The notes: generated from the letters alone by a model not told the origin. A DNA stretch of 64,000 nt from Chryseobacterium indicum (GCF_021504595.1 NZ_JACSGT010000001.1:2046001-2110000); one strand, 5' to 3'. Counted from the first letter of the stretch, positions 1-9,142 are shown. Program-made: numbers and translations.

Positions 1-1
1 T

Positions 2-103
2 GATGCTGATTTTATCGTTTAAAATAATCTTTGAACTTTCGATCTGTTGAGAAAATGTAAAAATCCCGGAGAATGACAGTAAAAATGGTAAAAGCTTTTT
101 CAT
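2..103 (-). CDS. Secreted or lipoprotein-like protein, N-terminus only (cut by window edge)
   Basis: An ATG at 103 on the minus strand opens a frame that runs off the left edge, so only about 34 residues are visible. They begin MKKLLPFLLSFSGIFTFSQQ, a lysine-rich n-region, a hydrophobic core and an SxSQQ-type signal peptidase site typical of exported Bacteroidota proteins. The start lies just below the permease terminator, so this is the first gene of a separate transcript. The visible mature part is too short to assign a family. Confidence 0.6.
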   Translation of the reverse strand, partial: MKKLLPFLLSFSGIFTFSQQIESSKIILNDKISI

Positions 104-109
104 ATTCAC

Positions 110-140
110 AAAAATAAAAAATCCACAGAATTCTGTGGAT
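110..140 (-). terminator. Intrinsic terminator of the amino acid permease gene
   Basis: A perfect 20-bp palindrome (121-140, ATCCACAGAA and its complement) lies 25 bp downstream of the permease stop. On the minus strand it is followed by a T-rich run. The hairpin plus U-tract fits a factor-independent terminator separating the permease from the next minus-strand gene. Confidence 0.8.
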
Positions 141-164
141 TTTATTTGATCTATTTATAAAATT

Positions 165-1682
165 TTAATCTAAATCAGGCTTTTGCAATGGTTCCTGTTC
201 TGCTTTGAACGTTTCGCCATAACCCACTTTGTGAAGTTTACTGTTTCTTAAACTATAGGTAAAGTAAATAACTACACCAAGCGCTAACCAACCCATAGAA
301 AGGTATTTTGCTTCGTGGCTTAAGTTCCAGATCAGATAAAGGTTGATGCAGATTCCTAATGTTGCGATTACAGGAAGTGCAGGAACTTTAAATGTTCTTG
401 GCATATTAGGTTCTTTTTTTCTTAAGATCCAAACCGCTACACAAACCATTGTAAACGCAAATAAAGTACCGAAACTCGTCATATCTGCCAGTTTACTAAT
501 TGGTGTAAATGCTGCTACGGTAGCAATGATGATTCCTAAAAGCATTAAACTTTTAGCCGGTGTTTTTCTTACCGGATGAACATCGCTGAACATTTTAGGA
601 ATAAGACCGTCTTTAGACATTCCTAAGAAAATTCTCGATTGTCCCATGATCATTACCATCAATACAGAAATTAAACCTACAGTTGCTGCAATTGTGATGA
701 TGTATCCAGCCCAGCCCTGTCCTGCAATTTCGAATGCATATGCTACAGGTGCTTTAATTGCGTCAGGATATTTTCCTTGTGGATTGAAGTCTGAGTAATG
801 CATCATCCCTGTTAAAACAAGAGATACCAAAATATATAATCCTGTACAAACCAAAAGTGAAACGATGATCGCAAACGGAACATCTTTTTTCGGATTGATT
901 GCTTCTCCCGCCTGTGTAGAAACGGCATCGAAACCTACATACGCAAAGAAAATTGCAGCAGCACCGGAAATAATTCCCTGAATACCATACGCTTCTTTCA
1001 TATTCTCTCCTTCTTTTAACATCTTAGCAGCAGGAATGAAAGGATCCCAGTTATCTGTATTAATGAAGAATGCTCCTGCAATAATCACGAAAAGAACCGC
1101 AGAAACCTTCATGATTACGATAAGGTTATTCGCTTTTGCAGCTTCTTTAGTTCCTTTGATAAGGATAGAAATTACAAAAATTACGATAAGGAAAGCCGGT
1201 AAATTCATCGAAAAACCTTCTCCAGTATAACTTGCAGGATCTGAAGTAAGGTAATCCGGAAGATGAAGACCGAACATTTTTAACAACTTATTGAAATATC
1301 CGGACCAGGAAACGGCTACTGTCATAGATCCCATCGCATACTCGAGGATGAGTCCCCAACCGATGATCCATGCAAATATTTCTCCCACAGTTCCGTACGC
1401 ATAGGCATACGCTGAACCTTCAACAGGCAGGATAGATGCAAATTCTGAGTAACACAATGCTGCAAATACACAAGCAATTCCGGCAATAATGAAGGAAAGA
1501 GCCAATGCAGGTCCGGCATGATAATACGCTCCGGTTCCTGTAAGTACGAAAATTCCTCCACCAATAATAGCCCCGATTCCGATAGCTGTAAGACTCCATT
1601 TACCGAGTACTCTTTTGAGCTGACTGCTTTTCATATCATTTTCGAAAGCACTCATCGGTTTTTTGGTCCAAATTTTAGACAT
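165..1682 (-). CDS. APC-family amino acid permease
   Basis: This 505-residue inner-membrane protein has the hydrophobicity of a 12-14 helix amino acid/polyamine/organocation (APC) transporter. The first helix carries the family signature GIGAIIGGGIFVLTGTGA (about residues 35-52), where the unwound substrate-binding stretch sits. A second conserved stretch, FFAYVGFDAVSTQAGEA, lies near residue 250 and matches cationic amino acid transporter-type members such as YfnA. Expected role is proton-coupled uptake of an amino acid; the substrate cannot be told from sequence. The cytosolic N-terminus is about 30 residues and the C-terminus about 25. It is monocistronic, with a terminator immediately behind it and the divergent pnuC gene upstream. 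Confidence 0.88.
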   Translation of the reverse strand: MSKIWTKKPMSAFENDMKSSQLKRVLGKWSLTAIGIGAIIGGGIFVLTGTGAYYHAGPALALSFIIAGIACVFAALCYSEFASILPVEGSAYAYAYGTVGEIFAWIIGWGLILEYAMGSMTVAVSWSGYFNKLLKMFGLHLPDYLTSDPASYTGEGFSMNLPAFLIVIFVISILIKGTKEAAKANNLIVIMKVSAVLFVIIAGAFFINTDNWDPFIPAAKMLKEGENMKEAYGIQGIISGAAAIFFAYVGFDAVSTQAGEAINPKKDVPFAIIVSLLVCTGLYILVSLVLTGMMHYSDFNPQGKYPDAIKAPVAYAFEIAGQGWAGYIITIAATVGLISVLMVMIMGQSRIFLGMSKDGLIPKMFSDVHPVRKTPAKSLMLLGIIIATVAAFTPISKLADMTSFGTLFAFTMVCVAVWILRKKEPNMPRTFKVPALPVIATLGICINLYLIWNLSHEAKYLSMGWLALGVVIYFTYSLRNSKLHKVGYGETFKAEQEPLQKPDLD

Positions 1683-1834
1683 ATTTTATTATTTATTAAA
1701 GATTTACGAAAATATAAAAAATTTAGAAACATTAACGTTTATTAATAATTTTTCCGTGTTAATTTTATATTCTGAAACTTAAAATTCTGATTTTCATAAT
1801 ATTTAAATCATTGCAAAGTAAGTGTTTTTTTACT

Positions 1835-1842
1835 TATTTTTG
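1835..1842 (+). promoter_or_regulatory. Candidate -7 box (TATTTTTG) of pnuC
   Basis: TATTTTTG matches the Bacteroidota TAnnTTTG element and has a TTG about 20 nt upstream (1811-1813). Only five bases separate it from the pnuC ATG, so the transcript may be leaderless. This is inferred from spacing alone. Confidence 0.45.
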
Positions 1843-1847
1843 ACCGC

Positions 1848-2519
1848 ATGAATGTATACGATCTTTTCTTAAAACCCTATGAAACCTACTCTGCCACGCA
1901 GATTCTGCTGGAATCATCCGCTACGGTATTCGGAATTTTAAGTGTTTATTTTTCAATTAAAAAAAATATCTGGGTTTATCCTACAGGAATTGTTTCAACT
2001 TTAATTTATGTGTATATTCTTTTCAATTTTGGTCTGCTTGGAGACTGTATGATTAATGTTTATTACACCGTAATGAGCATTTACGGATGGATTCTTTGGG
2101 GAAAAAGCTCGCAGGATCACGTTCATGTGGAAGTAAGCTGGGCATCTAAAAAAGAATGGCTGTACGGAATTTTACTTTTTGTATTAAGTTTGGTTCTGGT
2201 AACTGTAATATATTATTTCAAACCTTATATTGATAATCATTTTTCTATGAAAGGTGTAGATTTAGGTCTGTATCATTTGGACTGGGGAAACTGGCTGGAT
2301 GTCATTACAACTTCTATTTTTCTTGTGGGGATGTGGTTTATGGCGAAAAGACGCATAGAGAACTGGATTTTCTGGATCATCGGAGATTTTATCTGCATTC
2401 CGATGATGATTTATAAGGAACTTGGAATCACTTCGGTTCAATATTTGGTATTTACCATTATGGCGATCCAGGGATACGCCAGTTGGAAAAAAAGTTATAA
2501 AGAAAAAAAGTACAATTAA
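1848..2519 (+). CDS. pnuC: Nicotinamide riboside transporter PnuC
   Basis: A 223-residue integral membrane protein of the PnuC family, which imports nicotinamide riboside by facilitated diffusion for NAD salvage. The family core is visible: SSATVFGILSVYFSIKKNIWVYPTGIVST (residues 24-52) followed by a helix with YTVMSIYGWILWGK (about 73-86), carrying the aromatic Trp/Tyr residues of the substrate pore. Seven hydrophobic segments can be counted by eye. The length matches the family. The next gene, a lipoprotein, starts 4 bp after the stop, suggesting co-transcription. No NAD kinase-like or NadR partner is nearby in this window. Confidence 0.88.
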   Translation: MNVYDLFLKPYETYSATQILLESSATVFGILSVYFSIKKNIWVYPTGIVSTLIYVYILFNFGLLGDCMINVYYTVMSIYGWILWGKSSQDHVHVEVSWASKKEWLYGILLFVLSLVLVTVIYYFKPYIDNHFSMKGVDLGLYHLDWGNWLDVITTSIFLVGMWFMAKRRIENWIFWIIGDFICIPMMIYKELGITSVQYLVFTIMAIQGYASWKKSYKEKKYN

Positions 2520-2523
2520 AAAC

Positions 2524-3108
2524 ATGAAAAATTTATTTAAAATAGCGTTCAGCTTAATTACAATGGCAAGTTTAACCTCTTGTGCGATATATTCGGATCC
2601 ATATGCCAACAATTATGGAGATCCTTATTATGATAACGGATATTACTATGCGCCTCAGGGATATTACGGAAACGGCGGATATTGGGGAAATGACGGATAT
2701 TATTACAGAAACGACTATACGTATTATTATGATAACGGGATGCCGTATTATTACCAGAACTATAATAATTCCAGAAGAAAAGTTTATGTTGAAAGAAGAT
2801 CCGGATCAAACGGAACGACTTCCGCAAGACCAAATAATGGCTTCAGAGGCGGTGTAAATGACGGAACTTCAAACGGAAGCTTCAGACCAAACAACGGGCA
2901 AAACACGAACCAGAGACCGAATAACGGATTCAGAAATCAACAACAGAATACGGTAACGCCACAGCCTCAGAATAACGGCGGATTCAGAAACAATTCCGGT
3001 AACGGTAATTCAAACAGCGGAGGATTCAGAAATAGTTCGGGAACTTCGACTCCTCAACCGCAGCAAACTTCTCCTCAGCCAACGAGAAGCGGAGGCGGAT
3101 TCAGATAA
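2524..3108 (+). CDS. Tyr/Gly-rich lipoprotein with GFR repeats
   Basis: I place the start at 2524 because it gives a clean lipoprotein signal (MKNLFKIAFSLITMASLTSC, lipobox LTSC) 4 bp after pnuC; the longer in-frame version overlaps pnuC. The 194-residue product falls into two parts. Residues about 22-95 are rich in Tyr, Gly, Asp and Asn (many YY, NGYY, YGN units). The C-terminal half repeats short Asn/Gly/Gln-rich units ending in GFR (NNGFR, GSFR, GGFR), with the last one ending the protein. The composition suggests a disordered, surface-attached polymer-like segment. No enzymatic domain is seen and no function is assigned. A terminator follows directly. Confidence 0.75.
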   Translation: MKNLFKIAFSLITMASLTSCAIYSDPYANNYGDPYYDNGYYYAPQGYYGNGGYWGNDGYYYRNDYTYYYDNGMPYYYQNYNNSRRKVYVERRSGSNGTTSARPNNGFRGGVNDGTSNGSFRPNNGQNTNQRPNNGFRNQQQNTVTPQPQNNGGFRNNSGNGNSNSGGFRNSSGTSTPQPQQTSPQPTRSGGGFR

Positions 3109-3126
3109 AACCATTATAAATAAGGA

Positions 3127-3158
3127 AACGAACAGCTAACACTGTTCGTTTTCGTTTT
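3127..3158 (+). terminator. Intrinsic terminator after the GFR lipoprotein
   Basis: The arms AACGAACAG and CTGTTCGTT (3127-3150) enclose a 6-nt loop and are followed by a T-rich tail. This ends the pnuC-lipoprotein transcript before dapF. Confidence 0.8.
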
Positions 3159-3166
3159 AATTATAG

Positions 3167-3174
3167 TAATTTTG
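3167..3174 (+). promoter_or_regulatory. Candidate -7 box (TAATTTTG) of dapF-mltG
   Basis: TAATTTTGC lies 36 nt upstream of the dapF ATG and just after the preceding terminator, where a promoter is expected. No clear TTG element is present at the usual distance. Confidence 0.5.
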
Positions 3175-3210
3175 CAGTTTCAATTTTAAAAACAAACATT
3201 CTATTAAAAT

Positions 3211-3978
3211 ATGGAATTTTATAAATATCAGGGTACAGGAAACGATTTTGTAATGATAGACAATCGTTCCGGAGAATGGGATGATCTTTCCATTGAAAAT
3301 ATTCAGAAGCTTTGTGACCGCCGTTTCGGGATCGGAGCAGACGGACTTATTAAAATAAACTCCGCGAAAGGGTATGATTTTGAAGTGGATTATTATAACT
3401 CAGACGGTTCAAAAAGTTTTTGCGGAAACGGAGCGAGATGTTCTGTAGCTTTTGCTTTTTTCCTTGATATTTTTGAAGGCAGTTGTAAATTCACGGCTAT
3501 TGACGGGGAACATATTGCCGAAATCCACAACGGAATCGTAAAGTTAAAAATGAGCGATGTACATACGATCTCCAATGACGGAGAGGACACGGTAATGGAT
3601 ACAGGTTCGCCACATTACGTGAAATATGTGGAAGATATCGTTAACTACAACGTTTTTGCAGAAGGAAACGGTATCAGAAATTCTGAAAATTATAAGGAAA
3701 AAGGCATCAACGTGAATTTTATGGAAAAAATTTCTGATGATGAGATTTTCGTAAGAACCTATGAACGAGGCGTTGAGGATGAAACCTACAGTTGCGGAAC
3801 GGGAGTTACGGCTTCGGCTTTAACTTTTCTTCAAAATAACAATCTAATCTCTGTAAAAGTTAAAACTTTGGGCGGAAATCTGAAAGTATATGCTGAAAAA
3901 AACGGAGACACTTTTCAGAACATCTGGCTCGAAGGTCCTGCAAAGCAGGTTTTTAGAGGTAAAATAGACCTTATTTAA
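3211..3978 (+). CDS. dapF: Diaminopimelate epimerase
   Basis: DapF interconverts LL- and meso-diaminopimelate by a two-base, PLP-independent mechanism, supplying meso-DAP for peptidoglycan and lysine. The 255-residue protein starts with the family N-terminus (YQGTGNDFVMIDNR). Both catalytic cysteines are in their motifs: Cys71 in SFCGNGARC and Cys195 in SCGTGVTA. Length is close to the usual 255-275 residues. It is followed after 28 bp by mltG on the same strand, so both cell-wall genes are probably co-transcribed from the promoter at 3167. Confidence 0.96.
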   Translation: MEFYKYQGTGNDFVMIDNRSGEWDDLSIENIQKLCDRRFGIGADGLIKINSAKGYDFEVDYYNSDGSKSFCGNGARCSVAFAFFLDIFEGSCKFTAIDGEHIAEIHNGIVKLKMSDVHTISNDGEDTVMDTGSPHYVKYVEDIVNYNVFAEGNGIRNSENYKEKGINVNFMEKISDDEIFVRTYERGVEDETYSCGTGVTASALTFLQNNNLISVKVKTLGGNLKVYAEKNGDTFQNIWLEGPAKQVFRGKIDLI

Positions 3979-4006
3979 AAAAGTAAAACTTTTAATCACC
4001 ATTTAA

Positions 4007-5032
4007 ATGAAGAAAGCTATTCTTATCATCATCCTGCTTGTTTTTGTAGCAGGAGGATTTTTTGGATTTAAATTTTATAAAAAATATTACGGTAATAACA
4101 TCGAAAAAGACGGATATGTTTTGATTCCTCATCAGGCAAATTTTAAACAAATCCTTGATTCTGCGGCGAAATACGTCGATAATAAAGAAGCTTTTGAAGC
4201 CGTTGCGAAAGAAAAGGATCTCGACAAGTATTTCAAACCGGGACGTTATCATTTTCAGAAAGGTCTGGGAAATGCGAATTTGGTTAATATGATTAAAGCA
4301 GGAAATCAGAGTGAAAACAGTTTCAGAATTGGTGATTTTGGGGATGTTTATCAGATGATTGGCAAGGTAACCAAAAAAACAGAACAGGATTCTTTACAAT
4401 TTGTGAATGAATTCAATTCGATTGCTGCCGAAAAAGGATATAACAATGCGGAAGATTTAAAAAAGTATTTCTTTATAGATACATACAATTTTTTCTGGAC
4501 GGTAACTCCGAAAGAATTTTTCAAAAAATTTGATGATCAGTACAATGAATTCTGGAACAGCGAAAGAAAATCTAAAGAACAGCAATCCGGTTTAACGAGA
4601 GATCAGATTTATGCTTTAGCTTCTATTGTATACAAGGAATCGGGAGGAAAAAAGGACGAACAGAAAACGATTGCAGGATTGTATCTTAACCGTTATAAAA
4701 AAGGGATGAAACTTCAGTCTGATCCCACAGTAATTTATGCAATCAATAAGCAGACAAATTTTAAGGAGCAGATCAAAAGGGTTTTTTATAAGCATCTGTC
4801 TACTCCATCGCCATACAACACGTATGCTAATAAAGGAATTCCTCCGGGACCTATTTGCGTAGTAGATAAAAATTCTGTGGATGCCGTGCTGAATGCAGAA
4901 AAGAACGATTATATTTTTATGTGTGCTGATCCTGCGAGATTCGGATACCACAAATTTACAGCAAATGCAGAAGAACACGCTGTTAATGCTAAAGCTTATC
5001 AGGACTGGCTGAATTCAAAAAATATAAAATAA
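4007..5032 (+). CDS. mltG: Endolytic murein transglycosylase MltG
   Basis: MltG is an inner-membrane lytic transglycosylase that cuts nascent glycan strands and is thought to set glycan length. The 341-residue protein has one N-terminal membrane anchor (residues about 4-22), a LysM-like/YceG region and the catalytic stretch LASIVYKESGGK with the expected Glu at residue 211. The signature YNTYANKGIPPGPI near residue 275 is diagnostic for the YceG/MltG family. It is the distal gene of the dapF-mltG pair, and both act on peptidoglycan. Confidence 0.95.
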   Translation: MKKAILIIILLVFVAGGFFGFKFYKKYYGNNIEKDGYVLIPHQANFKQILDSAAKYVDNKEAFEAVAKEKDLDKYFKPGRYHFQKGLGNANLVNMIKAGNQSENSFRIGDFGDVYQMIGKVTKKTEQDSLQFVNEFNSIAAEKGYNNAEDLKKYFFIDTYNFFWTVTPKEFFKKFDDQYNEFWNSERKSKEQQSGLTRDQIYALASIVYKESGGKKDEQKTIAGLYLNRYKKGMKLQSDPTVIYAINKQTNFKEQIKRVFYKHLSTPSPYNTYANKGIPPGPICVVDKNSVDAVLNAEKNDYIFMCADPARFGYHKFTANAEEHAVNAKAYQDWLNSKNIK

Positions 5033-5199
5033 TAATCATATTAACTTTTTTTTAACAATTCTATAACTAACATTTGGCTTTTTAGTCCGACATATACCTT
5101 ACAAATAATAAATTAAACTTAATATTCTGAAATTTAAACAGATTAACAATTTCATAATATTAGGCAAAATCTTTTACGATTTTACACAAAAAATACCTT

Positions 5200-7770
5200 A
5201 TGAATCAGACGGAAATCATTAACATTTTTACAAAGAAAACCTTAGGGCTTACCTTTGTACTTTCGGCAGCAGCATTGGCTTTTGCACAGGAGAAGGTCGG
5301 TATTTCCGGGTCGGTTGTCAGCAAGAATAACCTGCCCGTTCCTTACGCTTCTGTTACCTTCAGTAACAAGGCAAACAAACAGTTCAGTGATGCTACGCTT
5401 ACCGACGAAAAAGGTCAGTACAAGCTTGATCTTGCACCGGGAGCTTATGATATTACTATTGAAGCAATCGATTACCAGAAAAGTGTAGTTAACAAACAAA
5501 TTACTGCGGCAGGAAACATCGGTGCTTTATCAATCGACCCTGAAAAGAGTGCTACGAATCTGAAAACAGGAGACATTCAGGGAGTTGTGATTACAGCTCA
5601 GGCTACGAAGCCTTACAAGGTGGAACTGGATAAAAGAACATATGATCCGTCTCAGGATATTGTAAGCAAAGGGGGAAATCTTCAGGACGTCCTTTCCAAC
5701 GTTCCTTCGGTTTCTGTAGACACAGACGGAACGGTTTCTATGAGAGGAAGTTCTAATGTAAAATTTTTAATCAACGGAAAACCTTCTGCCCTTCTTGGAA
5801 TTGATGACGGAGCTAATGCTTTGCAGAGTATTCCGGCAGATCAGATCGAAAAAATTGAAGTAATTACGAACCCTTCATCAAAATTTGAAGCAAGCGGAAC
5901 AGCAGGTATTCTGAATATTATTCTTAAGAAAAATAAGAAAACAGGCTTCAACGGAAGTGTTACCGGAACCGTTGGATATTTGCCGCAAACAAACCTTAAT
6001 ACCAATTTAAGTTGGAGAAAAGGAAACTTCTCATGGTTTCTTAATGGCGGAGGTGGTTATAGAGAATCTAAAAACACAAACAGAAGCGACGATTATTTCT
6101 CTAATGCTATTGCAGCAAGCGATTTTACGGAAAGACATCAAAATTCTGTAACAAACAGTAAGAATAACAATTACAACGCGTCAGCAGGAGTTGTATACGA
6201 TATTTCTCCAAAAACTTCAATTAACGCTTCCGGTACGGTGAGAACTTTTGACAGCGAAAATGACGGAAATATTGACTACAGTTATTTTTATTTAAGTAAT
6301 CCAAGTTCATCTTCTAACAGAAGAACTTTAGGCACAAATAACAATCTTGCTTTTCAGGGAGATTTTGGATTAGATCATAAATTTGATGATAAAGGTCAGA
6401 ATTTATCAGTATCGCTAAGTTTACAGAGCAACAGATCTTTTAATGATACCAATATTGATGAAACCAGAGATGGAATATTCAGTCTTAAGGATATTGTAAA
6501 TCAGAACACTAAAAATAAAACGTTAATCGGTAAAGCAGATTACGAATTGCCGATTGGAGAATATTCTAAATTAGAGGCAGGATACAGAATAGACATCAAC
6601 TCTAATGACTACAGCAATGATGTTCAGGAAAGCACAGCTTTAAGTCCTACTTTATCATTTTTAAGGCCTTACACCTATGACGCAACATATAAGGAAACAT
6701 TTAATGCTTTTTATTTGCAGTTTAAAAGTAAGATCGGAAAAATCAGCTATCAGTTAGGATTAAGAGACGAACTCTCTAACATCGATATTAATTATGCCAA
6801 TTTATCTCCTAAGGATAAGGATATAATTACTACAAAGAATTATAACAATTTGTTTCCAAGTGTTTACTTGAGCTATGAATTCGCAAAAGACAATCAGCTT
6901 TTACTAAACTATGCGAGAAGAATTGATCGTCCAAGATCATTCTTTATGATTCCTAATCCAAATTATAGCGATAATCAAAATATTTTTGACGGAAATATTG
7001 ATCTGAATCCTTCGTATGTAGATTCTTACGAGTTAGGTTATAGCATTTCTAAAAAGAAATTCACCATTAATCCGACTTTGTATTTCAGACATCAGACCGA
7101 TGATACAAAAATGTTAGTTTATAATAAACTTGCAGAAGATGAAAATGGAAATCTTATTACACCAAGACGTATTGAATCTCATACCAAGCCAATTAATTTG
7201 GGATCTGATGACCGTTACGGTTTAGATCTGAATTTTAACTGGGATGCAACAAGCTGGCTTAAATTTTTAGGTAACGTAGATTTATTCGGATATAATACCA
7301 AAGGCAGCACTTTGTATGACACATTCGACAAAAACGGAAATCCTATTCAGGCAGTTGCAGATTTTAACGGTAGTGGTTTTTCAACAAGAGCAAGACTTAC
7401 TACAACTTTTAAAGTCGACAAAACTTTTAATTTCCAGATTCAAGGTTTCTACAGAGGAGGGCAAAAAACTGCTTATCAGGACAGAAAAGATATGTATGCC
7501 ATTAACTTCGGAGCATCGAAAACGATTTGGGACGGTAATGGAACAATATCTTTTAATATTCAGGATATTTTCAATACGAGAGCAATGCAGGCTACAACAT
7601 ACACTGCAAACAGTATAAGAGATTCTTATATGCAATGGCAGCCAAGACAATTTGCTTTATCTTTGACCTACAGATTCAAGCAAGGAAACGAAAAAGTAGA
7701 ACAGCCGAAACGTAAAAAAGACATCAACTCCAATGCAACCGGAGACGATCAGCAAGGTGGACCAATGTAA
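5200..7770 (+). CDS. TonB-dependent outer-membrane receptor with carboxypeptidase-regulatory-like domain
   Basis: This 856-residue protein has a signal peptide (cut near FAQ, about residue 29) and then an Ig-like carboxypeptidase regulatory-like domain (about 34-100, with PVPYASV and DEKGQYKLDLAPGAY). A plug domain follows (LQDVLSNVPSVSVD, VSMRGSSNVKFLINGKP, IEKIEVITNPSSKF; about 150-240). The rest is an outer-membrane beta-barrel of the family common in Flavobacteriia. Such receptors use TonB/ExbBD energy to import siderophores, peptides, metals or glycans; no SusD partner lies beside it, so a nutrient other than a SusD-captured glycan is more likely. The C-terminal tail is Lys/Gln/Asp-rich. 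An IS3 element sits 20 bp beyond the stop and has probably displaced its native terminator. Confidence 0.9.
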   Translation: MNQTEIINIFTKKTLGLTFVLSAAALAFAQEKVGISGSVVSKNNLPVPYASVTFSNKANKQFSDATLTDEKGQYKLDLAPGAYDITIEAIDYQKSVVNKQITAAGNIGALSIDPEKSATNLKTGDIQGVVITAQATKPYKVELDKRTYDPSQDIVSKGGNLQDVLSNVPSVSVDTDGTVSMRGSSNVKFLINGKPSALLGIDDGANALQSIPADQIEKIEVITNPSSKFEASGTAGILNIILKKNKKTGFNGSVTGTVGYLPQTNLNTNLSWRKGNFSWFLNGGGGYRESKNTNRSDDYFSNAIAASDFTERHQNSVTNSKNNNYNASAGVVYDISPKTSINASGTVRTFDSENDGNIDYSYFYLSNPSSSSNRRTLGTNNNLAFQGDFGLDHKFDDKGQNLSVSLSLQSNRSFNDTNIDETRDGIFSLKDIVNQNTKNKTLIGKADYELPIGEYSKLEAGYRIDINSNDYSNDVQESTALSPTLSFLRPYTYDATYKETFNAFYLQFKSKIGKISYQLGLRDELSNIDINYANLSPKDKDIITTKNYNNLFPSVYLSYEFAKDNQLLLNYARRIDRPRSFFMIPNPNYSDNQNIFDGNIDLNPSYVDSYELGYSISKKKFTINPTLYFRHQTDDTKMLVYNKLAEDENGNLITPRRIESHTKPINLGSDDRYGLDLNFNWDATSWLKFLGNVDLFGYNTKGSTLYDTFDKNGNPIQAVADFNGSGFSTRARLTTTFKVDKTFNFQIQGFYRGGQKTAYQDRKDMYAINFGASKTIWDGNGTISFNIQDIFNTRAMQATTYTANSIRDSYMQWQPRQFALSLTYRFKQGNEKVEQPKRKKDINSNATGDDQQGGPM

Positions 7771-7830
7771 TCCGCCTTTCATACTGACTAGTCCTGAAAA
7801 AGGTTAACTAGTTTTATATCACAAATATAC

Positions 7831-8748
7831 TTAAATCAGAGTAGGAATTTTCCTATTCTGATTTTGTTTTTTATAGGTTTTTAATTTCACATTATTTTTC
7901 ATGTGTACTTGGTTTGGAATATTATAATGTAAAGAAAAATGCGGTCTTAAATTGTTATAGCAATAAATTGCTTGTTCAAGCTGTTGGGAAAGATTTTTAA
8001 AATTTTCAAAAGTATCAATCAATCCAAATTCATGTTTCAGAATACCATTCACTCTCTCTGCTATAGCATTTTCATAAGGATCCGAATTTTCGGTCATACT
8101 GATAAGCATATCACTTTTCTTGAGTGTTTCAGTATATTCTTTACTGCAATACTGCAACCCTCTGTCTGAATGATGAATGAGTGAATGCTTGTACAGTCGA
8201 TTCTGTATGGCTTGCTTTAATGCTTTCAACGTAGAGCTGGTCTGTAAATTATCACTCAATTCGTATCCTACAATTTTCTTAGAATAGGCATCGGTAATCA
8301 GATGAAGATAATAATTCTTCTCTTTGGTCTTGAGATAAGTAATATCTGCAACCCAAACTTTCTCCGAACATTTCAATTCTTTTCCTTTGATAATATTGGG
8401 ATATTTTTTCATCCAATGTCTGGAATTGGTTGTTTTAAAATAGCTGTGCCTTCTGGGAATTAAAAGATAATTTGATCTCAAAATGCTAAACAACTGATCC
8501 CTTCCTACATGAATTTCTTCCTTTTCAAAATCATTCTTAAGTAAAACATAAAGTTTTCTAGTACCTATTTTAGGCATCTTTTTACGAATTGATACAACCA
8601 ATTCTATAACTCTTGTTTCATGATCTGTAGAAACAGGCTGTTTTTGTCTCTTGTAATAAGCTTGCTTACTGTAGCCAAACAATCGGCAGATATTCTCTGT
8701 TGAAAGAGTCGTATTTACCTTTATTTCCTGGATTGATTGGAACCAGAC
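7831..8748 (-). CDS. IS3-family transposase OrfB (rve integrase core), read by -1 frameshift
   Basis: Coordinates begin where the orfB frame takes over after the slippery site. There is no ATG near the start of this frame; the first conventional start is a TTG at 8682, so expression through frameshifting from orfA is the natural reading and gives a fusion of roughly 417 residues. The DDE integrase core is complete: Asp in WVADITYLKT, Asp in LIHHSDRGLQYCS, Glu in ENAIAERVNGILK. An HTH_21-like segment (TRVIELVVSIRKKMPKIGTR) precedes it. It catalyses strand transfer of the element. Confidence 0.9.
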   Translation of the reverse strand, partial: VWFQSIQEIKVNTTLSTENICRLFGYSKQAYYKRQKQPVSTDHETRVIELVVSIRKKMPKIGTRKLYVLLKNDFEKEEIHVGRDQLFSILRSNYLLIPRRHSYFKTTNSRHWMKKYPNIIKGKELKCSEKVWVADITYLKTKEKNYYLHLITDAYSKKIVGYELSDNLQTSSTLKALKQAIQNRLYKHSLIHHSDRGLQYCSKEYTETLKKSDMLISMTENSDPYENAIAERVNGILKHEFGLIDTFENFKNLSQQLEQAIYCYNNLRPHFSLHYNIPNQVHMKNNVKLKTYKKQNQNRKIPTLI

Positions 8749-9083
8749 TTTTTTACAATCTCAACCTTAAGCTCACGCTCTGCAATTTCTATAAATTTCC
8801 TGAACACTTTGAGTTCTTCTTCCTTTTTGGCCAATGCTGCTTCAAGCTCTTTAATCTTCTGTTTCTGTGGATCTTTCATGGGTCTGCCTTTACTTAATTG
8901 TTTTTCGTAAGTAAAGTTACCATATTTCATTAACCATCTGGGAATGCAGGAATTACCCCTGATATTATAGCGGGTTTGTAATTGTGATTTTGTATATAAT
9001 CCCCGCTCATATTCGGAGACAACTTGTCTTTTAAATGCTTCACTGTATTCTTGAACAGGGGCGGATACTTTTTTTAATCTCAT
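8721..9083 (-). CDS. IS3-family transposase OrfA (HTH DNA-binding subunit)
   Basis: A 120-residue protein with an N-terminal helix-turn-helix (about residues 12-60, EAFKRQVVSEYERG followed by YTKSQLQTRYNI) and a C-terminal leucine-zipper-like coiled coil (KIKELEAALAKKEEELKVFR), as expected for OrfA of the IS3 family. OrfA binds the terminal inverted repeats and provides the N-terminus of the OrfAB transposase. The slippery A6G lies within its last 12 codons. Confidence 0.88.
   Translation of the reverse strand: MRLKKVSAPVQEYSEAFKRQVVSEYERGLYTKSQLQTRYNIRGNSCIPRWLMKYGNFTYEKQLSKGRPMKDPQKQKIKELEAALAKKEEELKVFRKFIEIAERELKVEIVKKSGSNQSRK
8748..8754 (-). other. Programmed -1 frameshift site (A AAA AAG) of the IS3 element
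   Basis: On the minus strand the orfA frame reads GTA AAA AAG TCT. Slipping back one base on A AAA AAG continues into orfB as GTC TGG TTC without a stop. This heptamer is the classical slippery sequence in IS150-like IS3 elements. orfB lacks its own ATG, which supports its use. Confidence 0.8.
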
Positions 9084-9142
9084 TAGGATGACTGGTTTTT
9101 TGGTATTTAGTAGTCAACCTTTTTCAGGACAAGACATACGAA

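Larger units (their letters stand above)
7791..9130 (-). mobile_element. IS3-family insertion sequence, about 1340 bp
   Basis: The element is bounded by inverted repeats starting GTCCTGAAAAAGGTTAACTA (7791) and, read from the other end, GTCCTGAAAAAGGTTGACTA (9130 inward); 19 of 20 positions match. It encodes orfA and orfB on the minus strand with an A6G slippery site between them. All catalytic residues are present and no frame is broken, so it may be functional. No convincing target-site duplication is visible by eye, so the exact outer base is uncertain by 1-2 nt. Confidence 0.9.

Noticed and set aside
2422..2523. 34-residue N-terminal extension of the GFR lipoprotein
   Set aside because: It overlaps pnuC and would bury the lipoprotein signal, which begins perfectly at 2524.
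7791..9130. Degenerate IS3 remnant
   Set aside because: Both frames are intact, the DDE residues and slippery site are present and both ends are complete, so it is a full element.
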